From Noviherbaspirillum malthae (GTDB taxonomy: Bacteria; Pseudomonadota; Gammaproteobacteria; Burkholderiales; Burkholderiaceae_D): DNA of 64,000 bases. The notes beneath the pieces are model-generated. The model had not been told where the DNA came from. It made no database searches and was given only the letters and a program-made list of their open reading frames with translations. The first letter of the stretch is position 1. Each line of letters starts with the position of its first letter. Positions 57,334 to 64,000 of the stretch are shown one piece after another. A program made the translations under genes and the position numbers. The stretch spans positions 1 to 64,000 of the forward strand of contig NZ_JACYXF010000011.1 of assembly GCF_015352985.1 (NCBI RefSeq), given 5' to 3'.

Positions 57334-57987
57334 TTATTGTTTTTCTGCTGCAGGCGCTGCTGGGGCCGCGGTGCCGGCGCTGCCGTTGGTGCGCTCGGAT
57401 TCGGCCTTCATGCTGACGACACGGATACGGTCATTGCGCTTGACCTTGACCGCGGCTGCGGGATCGAAATACTTCGAATCCTTGCGGCGGCGCAGGGTCA
57501 GGGCCACGGCTGCCACGATCGCAACCAGCAGCACCACCGCCGCGATTTCAAACGCATAGATGTACTCGGTATAGATCAGCTTGCCCAGTTCCTTCGTATC
57601 GCCGATATTGGCAGCGGCGGCAGGCGCCTGAGCCACCGGATCCCAGAAACCGTGGAACAGCACCGCGGCCATCTGGAGAACGATGAGCACGCCCACGCCG
57701 GCGGCCAGCGGGAAATAGCCCCAGAAGCCTTCGCGCAGTTTGCCGATGTCGATGTCGAGCATCATCACGACAAACAGGAAGAGCACCATGACCGCGCCCA
57801 CATAGACGAGCACCAGCACGATGGCGAGGAATTCGGCCTTCAGCAGCATCCAGATGCCTGCCGCCGAAAAGAAGGAAAGCACCAGGAACAGTGCGGCGTG
57901 CACCGGATTGCGGGCGGTGATGACGCGGATGGCGGCCAGTATCAGGATCGCCGAGAACGCGTAGAACAAAGCAGTTTTAAATTCCAT
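57334..57987 (-). CDS. nuoJ: NADH-quinone oxidoreductase subunit J
   Basis: The 217-residue subunit has five helices; the third ([20 protein letters not shown]) bears the conserved Tyr and Gly that form the pi-bulge of complex I. A poorly conserved cytoplasmic Ala/Pro tail ([13 protein letters not shown]) ends the protein. It lies between nuoI and nuoK. Confidence 0.96.
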   Translation of the reverse strand: MEFKTALFYAFSAILILAAIRVITARNPVHAALFLVLSFFSAAGIWMLLKAEFLAIVLVLVYVGAVMVLFLFVVMMLDIDIGKLREGFWGYFPLAAGVGVLIVLQMAAVLFHGFWDPVAQAPAAAANIGDTKELGKLIYTEYIYAFEIAAVVLLVAIVAAVALTLRRRKDSKYFDPAAAVKVKRNDRIRVVSMKAESERTNGSAGTAAPAAPAAEKQ

Positions 57988-58031
57988 AATCGACCAAGTA
58001 AGTCAGCTTCACGAAGGCCAGACGGCCGGCA

Positions 58032-58520
58032 TCAACGGTATGCGGCGTCGGCTGCGCGGGCAGCGGCAATATCCTTTTCATAACGGTCCCCCACCGCGAG
58101 CAACATTTCCTTTGTAAAGTAAAGGTCGCCGCGCTTTTCGCCGTGATATTCAAGGATATTGGTTTCGACGATAGAGTCGACCGGGCAGGATTCCTCGCAA
58201 AAGCCGCAGAAGATGCACTTGGTCAGGTCGATGTCATAGCGCGTTGTGCGGCGGGTGCCGTCATCGCGCTCAGTCGATTCAATGGTGATGGCCATTGCCG
58301 GGCAAACTGCTTCGCACAGCTTGCATGCGATGCAGCGCTCTTCACCGTTCGGATAGCGGCGCAGCGCATGCAGACCGCGGAAACGTGGCGACAATGGGGT
58401 CTTCTCTTCAGGGAACTGCACGGTGATCTTGCGGGCGAACATGTATCGTCCGGTAAGCGCGAGCCCCTTGAGCAGCTCTCGCAGCATCAGGCTGCCGAAA
58501 AATTCTTTGATGGCTTCCAT
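58032..58520 (-). CDS. nuoI: NADH-quinone oxidoreductase subunit I
   Basis: The 162-residue peripheral-arm subunit has two [4Fe-4S] clusters (N6a, N6b), given by [12 protein letters not shown] and [12 protein letters not shown]. It passes electrons from NuoG to NuoB. An amphipathic N-terminal helix docks it to the membrane arm. It begins 18 bp after nuoH. Confidence 0.97.
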   Translation of the reverse strand: MEAIKEFFGSLMLRELLKGLALTGRYMFARKITVQFPEEKTPLSPRFRGLHALRRYPNGEERCIACKLCEAVCPAMAITIESTERDDGTRRTTRYDIDLTKCIFCGFCEESCPVDSIVETNILEYHGEKRGDLYFTKEMLLAVGDRYEKDIAAARAADAAYR

Positions 58521-58538
58521 GGTATTGAGCCTCTTTCC

Positions 58539-59606
58539 TTACTTCCAAATATTCCAGGGCGTCTGAATCCAGGCGGCGACGATCACCAGATAGGCCAGGG
58601 TGAGCGGGATGAACACTTTCCAGCCCAGGCGCATGATCTGGTCATAGCGATAGCGCGGGAACGAAGCACGTGCCCAGATGAACAGCGAGACGACGAGGAA
58701 GGTCTTGATGCCGAGCCAGATCCATCCAGGGATGAATTCCAGGAACGATACCGGCGCGCCCCATCCGCCGAGGAACATCAGCGAAGCCAGCATGGAGATC
58801 AGGATCATGTTGGCGTATTCCGCGAGGAAGAACATCGCGAAGGACATGCCCGAATATTCCACCATGTGGCCGGCAACGATCTCCGATTCGCCTTCGACAA
58901 CGTCGAACGGATGGCGGTTGGTTTCGGCGATTCCCGAAATCACGTAGATAACAAAAATCGGCAGCAGCGGCAGCCAGTTCCAGGACAGGAGCGGAATACC
59001 CTTGTCGGCGAAGAAGCCCTTGTTCTGGCCCATCACGATGTCGGTCAGGTTCAGGCTGCCGGACACGAGCAGCACGACTACCAGCGCAAAGCCCATTGCG
59101 ATTTCATACGAAACCATCTGGGCGGAAGCGCGCATTGCGCCGAGAAACGCATACTTCGAGTTGGATGCCCAGCCGGCAATGATCACGCCGTAGACTTCCA
59201 TCGAGGTAATCGCCATCACGAACAGCAGACCGGCATTGACGTTGGCGAGCACGGTTTCCGGACCGAACGGAATGACGGCCCAGGCGGCCAGCGCCGGCAT
59301 GATGGTCATGATCGGAGCAATCACGAACAAGGCCTTGTTGGCTTTCGCCGGAACGACGATTTCCTTGAGCAGCAGCTTGAGCGCATCGGCGATCGGCTGC
59401 AGCAGACCCGCCGGGCCGACACGGTTCGGGCCGATGCGGATATGCATCCAGCCGATCATCTTGCGCTCCCACAACGTCAGATAGGCAACGCAGCCCATCA
59501 GCGGGAGGACGATGGCGACGATCTTGACGATATTCCAGATCAGCGGCCACAGCATGCCGAACACATTCTGGCCGGTGCTGTTGATGGTCATGAACACCTG
59601 ATCCAT
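58539..59606 (-). CDS. nuoH: NADH-quinone oxidoreductase subunit H
   Basis: The 355-residue membrane subunit joins the arms and lines the quinone chamber. Conserved segments are [74 protein letters not shown] and [16 protein letters not shown] at 59606 directly abuts the nuoG stop (59607). Confidence 0.97.
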   Translation of the reverse strand: MDQVFMTINSTGQNVFGMLWPLIWNIVKIVAIVLPLMGCVAYLTLWERKMIGWMHIRIGPNRVGPAGLLQPIADALKLLLKEIVVPAKANKALFVIAPIMTIMPALAAWAVIPFGPETVLANVNAGLLFVMAITSMEVYGVIIAGWASNSKYAFLGAMRASAQMVSYEIAMGFALVVVLLVSGSLNLTDIVMGQNKGFFADKGIPLLSWNWLPLLPIFVIYVISGIAETNRHPFDVVEGESEIVAGHMVEYSGMSFAMFFLAEYANMILISMLASLMFLGGWGAPVSFLEFIPGWIWLGIKTFLVVSLFIWARASFPRYRYDQIMRLGWKVFIPLTLAYLVIVAAWIQTPWNIWK

Positions 59607-61943
59607 TTAGACTTTCTCCACGCTGATGGGACCGAACATGCCGCCGAGGCCGATGGTGCTGGGATGTGCAGCCGCCAACCGGACAACATTGGCCGGAAGT
59701 TTTGCATCGACAGTCACCGGGACGATGGCTGCGCCCTGCCCTTGCAGCACCTTGATCTGCCCGCCTTCGGCGATGCCGAGCTGCTCTGCGAGCAGCGCGG
59801 AAATGTGCGCCTTCGGCGCCTTCGCATCGGTTGTCTGCTGCAGGGAACTCGCGCGGCGAACGATGGCGTCGCTGAAGTAGATCGGCACGTCGGCGATGCG
59901 CTCGAGCTGGCTCGCGCCGGCCAGCTTGGCAGCCTGGGGCGCCGCGCTGATGACGTTGTTGAGCTTCGACGACAGGTTCGCTTCTTCGGCCAGCTTGGTG
60001 CCCAGCACTTCCACGCGAATCTGTTCGGATGTGTCGTAGTTGAAGCCGCCGATGTCGAGCAGGTTGCCGAGCACGCGCAGCACCTTCCAGGCCGGGCGTG
60101 TTTCACCCAGCGGCTTGACGGTGCCGTTGAAGCCCTGAGCCCGGCCTTCGCAGTTGACGAATGTGCCCGCCGTTTCGGAGAACGGCGCAATCGGCAGCAG
60201 GACATCGGCGTACTCTGCGCCGTGCTTGTACGGCGACATGACGACAACCATCTCTGCCTGGTTCAATGCCGCACGCGCAGCCTGCGGATCGTAGCAGTCA
60301 TATTCCGGCTCGGCGTGCATCAGCACATAAGCCTTGCGCGGCTGTGCGAACGCCTGGATGGCATTGAAACCATTGCCCGGCAAGGCGTTGGCGATGTATC
60401 CGCCGACGGTGTTTGCCGCTTCGGTCAGGTAGCCGAACTTGGCATCGGTCTGCTGTGCGATCCACTGGGCGGCCGCATGCAGCAGCGAAGCCTGAGGATG
60501 CTGCGCAGCGGAATTGCCGAGCACGACAGCCCTGCTCTCGCCGGACAGCAGGCTGTCGGCGATACCCTTTGCGACTTCGCCCGGCTCGATGCCTTCGAAG
60601 CCGCCCGGTGCGGAGATGCCCTTGGCTGCGGCGACAGCGACCACGACTTCGCTCAAGGCCGACAGCCATTCGGACGGCGCCTTGATGAGACGGTTTGCGA
60701 TCGGCAGCAGGTGATCATCGTCGGTCGCATTCAGGATGCTGACCTTCGTGCCGCGCTTGGCAGCGTGCCGCAGGCGGGCTGCGAGCAGCGGGTGATCCTT
60801 GCGCAGGAAGGAGCCGATCAGGAAAGCGCGGTTGACCTGGCCGAACTCGTCGATGGACATGCCCAGCCACGGCGTGACCTTGCCGTCGAGGCTGAAGTCG
60901 GACTGGCGCAGGCGGAAGTCGACGTTTTCGGAACCGAGGCCGCGCACGAGTTTCTGCAGCAGGCTCAGTTCTTCCAGCGTCGAATACGGTGCAGCCAATG
61001 CCGCGATCGCGTCGGCGCCGTGCTCATGACGGATGTTGCGCAGGCCGTGCGCGACGTATTCCAGCGCGGTCTGCCAGTCGGTTTCGATCCATTTTCCGTC
61101 CTGCTTGATCATCGGCACCGTCAGGCGGTCCTCGTGATTCAGGCCTTCGTACGAAAAGCGGTCCTTGTCCGACAGCCAGCATTCGTTGACGGCTTCGTTT
61201 TCCAGCGGAAGCACGCGCATGACCTTGCCGCCCTTGACCTGAACCATCAGGTTGGAGCCGAGGCCGTCATGCGGGCTGACGGAGCGGCGGCGGGACAGTT
61301 CCCAGGTACGCGCGGAATAGCGGAACGGCTTGGAAGTCAATGCACCGACCGGGCACAGGTCGATCATGTTGCCCGACAGTTCGGAGTCGACGCTGTTGCC
61401 GACGAAAGTCGTGATTTCCGAGTGTTCGCCGCGGTTGAGCATGCCGAATTCCATGACGCCGGCGATTTCCTGGCCGAAGCGAACGCAACGTGTGCAATGG
61501 ATGCAGCGCGCCATTTCCCGCATGGAGATCAGCGGGCCCGCGTCCTTGGGTTCGATGACGCGCTTTTCCTCTTCATAGCGCGAAGCCGCAGGGCCGTAGC
61601 CAACTGCGAGATCCTGCAGCTGGCACTCGCCGCCCTGGTCGCAAATCGGACAGTCCAGCGGGTGATTGATGAGCAGGAATTCCATGACGCTTTTCTGCGC
61701 CTTGACTGCCTTGTCGCTGTTCGAACGGACGATCATGCCGTTGGTCACCGGTGTCGCGCATGCAGGCAGCGGCTTCGGTGCCTTTTCGACTTCGACCAGG
61801 CACATGCGGCAGTTGGCCGCAATGGACAGTTTCTTGTGATAGCAAAAATGCGGGATGTAGGTGCCGACCTTGTTGGCAGCATCCATTACCATGCTGCCTT
61901 CCAGCACCTCTACTTTTTTGCCGTCGATTTCAATTTCAACCAT
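59607..61943 (-). CDS. nuoG: NADH-quinone oxidoreductase subunit G
   Basis: The 778-residue Fe-S subunit has N-terminal [2Fe-2S] (about 30-50, FCYHKKLSIAANCRMC), [4Fe-4S] clusters from CPICDQGGECQLQD and CIHCTRCVRFGQE (about 100-165), and a long molybdopterin-oxidoreductase-like domain with no cofactor role. The start at 61943 (MVEIEIDGKKVEV) is set by alignment; 12 upstream codons are open. It lies 87 bp after nuoF. Confidence 0.97.
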   Translation of the reverse strand: MVEIEIDGKKVEVLEGSMVMDAANKVGTYIPHFCYHKKLSIAANCRMCLVEVEKAPKPLPACATPVTNGMIVRSNSDKAVKAQKSVMEFLLINHPLDCPICDQGGECQLQDLAVGYGPAASRYEEEKRVIEPKDAGPLISMREMARCIHCTRCVRFGQEIAGVMEFGMLNRGEHSEITTFVGNSVDSELSGNMIDLCPVGALTSKPFRYSARTWELSRRRSVSPHDGLGSNLMVQVKGGKVMRVLPLENEAVNECWLSDKDRFSYEGLNHEDRLTVPMIKQDGKWIETDWQTALEYVAHGLRNIRHEHGADAIAALAAPYSTLEELSLLQKLVRGLGSENVDFRLRQSDFSLDGKVTPWLGMSIDEFGQVNRAFLIGSFLRKDHPLLAARLRHAAKRGTKVSILNATDDDHLLPIANRLIKAPSEWLSALSEVVVAVAAAKGISAPGGFEGIEPGEVAKGIADSLLSGESRAVVLGNSAAQHPQASLLHAAAQWIAQQTDAKFGYLTEAANTVGGYIANALPGNGFNAIQAFAQPRKAYVLMHAEPEYDCYDPQAARAALNQAEMVVVMSPYKHGAEYADVLLPIAPFSETAGTFVNCEGRAQGFNGTVKPLGETRPAWKVLRVLGNLLDIGGFNYDTSEQIRVEVLGTKLAEEANLSSKLNNVISAAPQAAKLAGASQLERIADVPIYFSDAIVRRASSLQQTTDAKAPKAHISALLAEQLGIAEGGQIKVLQGQGAAIVPVTVDAKLPANVVRLAAAHPSTIGLGGMFGPISVEKV

Positions 61944-62030
61944 GACTCGGTTTTGCCTCAGTATGGGTAAGGCGCGCAAGGCGCGCCAGGTAACTTGTGC
62001 CGTGCGGGGCCATGCGGCCCCTCACGTGAT

Positions 62031-63326
62031 TCAGACATAGGCAGGAACGATGCAGCGCTTGTGCTCGATGTGGTACTCGAACTCCTCGCGGAAGTTCTTG
62101 ACCATGGCGCGCACGGGCATTGCCGCCGCGTCGCCGAGCGCGCAGATGGTACGTCCCTGAATGTTGTCTGCGATCGAATTCAGCATGTCGAGATCGTCGG
62201 CGCGGCCCTGGCCGTGCTCGATGCGATGCACCATCCGGTACAGCCATCCGGTGCCTTCGCGGCAGGGAGTGCACTGGCCGCAGGATTCCTCGTAATAAAA
62301 ATACGACAGACGCAGCAGCGACTTGACCATGCAGCGTGTTTCGTCCATGACGATGACCGCGCCGGAGCCGAGCATCGAACCCGCCTTGGCGATCGAGTCG
62401 TAGTCCATGTCGGTGGCCATCATCACATCGCCGGTCAGCACGGGCATCGACGATCCGCCGGGAATCACCGCCTTGATCTTCTTGCCGTCGCGCATGCCGC
62501 CCGCCAGTTCAAGCAGGGTCGCGAACGGTGTACCGAGCGGGACTTCATAGTTGCCGGGACGCGCAATGTCGCCGGACATCGAGAAGATCTTGGTGCCGCC
62601 GTTGTTCGGCTTGCCCAGCGCCGCGTATGCCTCGCCGCCCATGCGCATGATGAAGGGCACGGCCGCAAAGGTCTCGGTGTTGTTGATCGTGGTCGGCTTT
62701 CCGTACAGGCCGAAGCTGGCGGGGAACGGCGGCTTGAACCGCGGCTGTCCCTTCTTCCCTTCCAGGGATTCGAGCAGCGCGGTCTCTTCACCGCAGATGT
62801 AGGCACCGTAACCATGGAAGGCGTGCAGCTGGAAGCTGAATTCACTGCCCATGATGTTGTTGCCCAGGAAGCCCTCGGCGCGCGCCTCTTCCAGCGCCTC
62901 TTCGAAACGCTCGTACTCGGCCCAGACCTCGCCGTGGATATAGTTGTATCCCGCAGTGATGCCCATCGCGTAAGCGCCGATGGCCATGCCCTCGATCAGA
63001 GCATGCGGATTGTAGCGGATGATGTCGCGATCCTTGAACGTGCCGGGCTCGCCCTCGTCGGTATTGCAGACCAGGTACTTCTGGCCGGGGAACTGGCGCG
63101 GCATGAAGCTCCACTTCAGGCCTGTCGGGAAGCCAGCGCCTCCGCGACCGCGCAGCGACGACGCCTTCAGTTCGGCGATGACCTGCTCAGGTGCGATCTT
63201 TTCGTTGAGGATGCGCTTGAGTGCCTCGTATCCGCCTCGCTTGACGTAGTCAGACAGGTGCCAGTTGTTGCCGTCGAGTCCGGCAAGAATCAGCGGATTG
63301 ATATGTCGATTGTGCAGGCTGGTCAT
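62031..63326 (-). CDS. nuoF: NADH-quinone oxidoreductase subunit F
   Basis: The 431-residue NADH-binding subunit with FMN and one [4Fe-4S] cluster (N3). [17 protein letters not shown] binds [19 protein letters not shown] contacts FMN, and [12 protein letters not shown] plus a C-terminal Cys bind N3. It is the entry point for electrons. ATG at 63326 overlaps the nuoE stop by 4 bp (ATGA). Confidence 0.97.
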   Translation of the reverse strand: MTSLHNRHINPLILAGLDGNNWHLSDYVKRGGYEALKRILNEKIAPEQVIAELKASSLRGRGGAGFPTGLKWSFMPRQFPGQKYLVCNTDEGEPGTFKDRDIIRYNPHALIEGMAIGAYAMGITAGYNYIHGEVWAEYERFEEALEEARAEGFLGNNIMGSEFSFQLHAFHGYGAYICGEETALLESLEGKKGQPRFKPPFPASFGLYGKPTTINNTETFAAVPFIMRMGGEAYAALGKPNNGGTKIFSMSGDIARPGNYEVPLGTPFATLLELAGGMRDGKKIKAVIPGGSSMPVLTGDVMMATDMDYDSIAKAGSMLGSGAVIVMDETRCMVKSLLRLSYFYYEESCGQCTPCREGTGWLYRMVHRIEHGQGRADDLDMLNSIADNIQGRTICALGDAAAMPVRAMVKNFREEFEYHIEHKRCIVPAYV

Positions 63327-63814
63327 TTCTTCAATTCCTCTACCAGCGCATCGATCTTTTCATTGGACATGAAGCTGCACATGCGCTTGTTATTGACGAT
63401 CATGACGGGCGCGTCGCCGCAGGCACCCATGCACTCGCCTTCAACAAGCGTGAACTGGCCGTCGGCGGATGTTTCCTTGTAGTCGATACCCAGCTTCTCT
63501 TTCAGGTAATGCGCGGCCTTTTCGCCGCCAGAAAGCTGGCACGGCAGGTTGGTACAGACCGAGATCTTGTACTTGCCCACCGGCTTGGTGTCGTACATAT
63601 TGTAAAAAGTTGCTACTTCCTGCACTGCGATCGGCGGCATGCCGATATAGTTGGCCACATCCACCATGACTTCGGGGGGCAGCCAGCCCTTTTCGCTCTG
63701 GGCAATCGCCAGAGCCGCCATGACGGCGGACTGCCGCTGGTCGGCAGGGAATTTCGCGAGTTCGCGATCAATCTTCTTGTAAGCTTCTTGACTTAACAGC
63801 ATATCGTCAACCAT
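63323..63814 (-). CDS. nuoE: NADH-quinone oxidoreductase subunit E
   Basis: The 163-residue [2Fe-2S] subunit (N1a) has a thioredoxin fold with the four Cys in VCTNLPCQL and [10 protein letters not shown]. It sits next to NuoF. The start at 63814 lacks a clear Shine-Dalgarno; Met5 at 63802 is the alternative. The 22 bp between nuoD stop and this start leave room for little else. Confidence 0.96.
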   Translation of the reverse strand: MVDDMLLSQEAYKKIDRELAKFPADQRQSAVMAALAIAQSEKGWLPPEVMVDVANYIGMPPIAVQEVATFYNMYDTKPVGKYKISVCTNLPCQLSGGEKAAHYLKEKLGIDYKETSADGQFTLVEGECMGACGDAPVMIVNNKRMCSFMSNEKIDALVEELKK

Positions 63815-63836
63815 TCGTGCGCAGCGTCTGCGCGGT

Positions 63837-64000
63837 TATCGGTCAATCTCACCGAACACGATATCTTGCGTGCCGATGATCGTTACTGCGTCCGCAATCA
63901 TGTGACCCTTGGCCATTTCGTCCAGCCCCTGCAGGTGCGGGAAGCCGGGAGCGCGGATTTTCATGCGATAAGGCTTGTTTGCGCCGTCCGAAATCAGGTA
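63837..64000 (-). CDS. nuoD: NADH-quinone oxidoreductase subunit D (C-terminal part)
   Basis: Only the last 54 codons are in the window; the gene continues past the right edge. The visible end, [20 protein letters not shown]...[12 protein letters not shown], is the conserved C-terminus of NuoD, the 49-kDa homologue at the quinone site. The family always ends near this VFGEIDR. Confidence 0.95.

Noticed and set aside
58143-61970. 1275-codon open frame antisense to nuoG-nuoI
   Set aside because: It spans several well-defined nuo genes in reverse; its length reflects codon bias, not coding.

Overview
The window reads as a chromosomal segment of a GC-rich betaproteobacterium, most likely of the Oxalobacteraceae/Herbaspirillum group (an inference from gene content and order). 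The evidence is the gntR-sdhC block facing mdh, a DUF2863 protein, the order thrS-infC-rpmI-rplT-pheS-pheT-ihfA-merR, a nuo operon ending in a DUF2818 gene, and polyhydroxybutyrate (PHB) turnover genes. Genes are tightly packed and no gene looks broken. The two ends cut through sdhC (left) and nuoD (right).

Region by region. 1-7.5 kb: TCA cycle (sdhC, a GntR/UTRA regulator, mdh, a CitE-like lyase, a lysozyme-inhibitor-like protein, acnA). 7.5-12.2 kb: assorted genes (DUF2863, CYTH, M14 carboxypeptidase, orphan Bug binding protein, tRNA-Pro). 12.3-13.6 kb: a small accessory cassette of an unknown Asn/Thr/Ser-rich protein, a Tae4-type T6SS peptidoglycan amidase and a translationally coupled two-helix membrane protein. 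14-19.5 kb: SRAP protein, GGDEF/EAL protein, CBS protein and erythromycin-esterase-family protein. 19.7-25.9 kb: a liv-type branched-chain amino acid or amide ABC transporter operon with two binding proteins. 26-31 kb: 3-hydroxybutyrate-oligomer hydrolase, an SDR and a sigma-54 activator, with a canonical -24/-12 promoter and upstream palindromes. 31-40 kb: translation genes, including an infC that starts at an AUA codon and a terminator/attenuator ahead of pheS. 40-51 kb: CDF transporter, relA, ridA, a hydrolase, ketone-body genes (bdhA, scoAB, a PAS-LuxR regulator), a thioesterase, an SDR, ETF-QO and a Nudix hydrolase. 51.5-64 kb: nuoD-N plus DUF2818.

How the genes fit together. Much of the window is central carbon and energy metabolism. 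PHB oligomers are cut to 3-hydroxybutyrate, oxidised by BdhA, activated by ScoAB and burned through the TCA cycle (Mdh, AcnA, Sdh), with electrons entering via complex I and ETF-QO. Two local regulators (the sigma-54 activator and the PAS-LuxR protein) sit beside the PHB and ketone-body genes, and the GntR protein sits in the TCA block.

The most notable features are the complete sigma-54 control region at 29.25-29.45 kb, the orphan Tae4 cassette, a 12-bp palindrome between gntR and mdh, and a family of intergenic inverted repeats, including a 380-bp composite at 31.1-31.5 kb. Coordinates of short motifs were counted by hand and could be off by a base or so.
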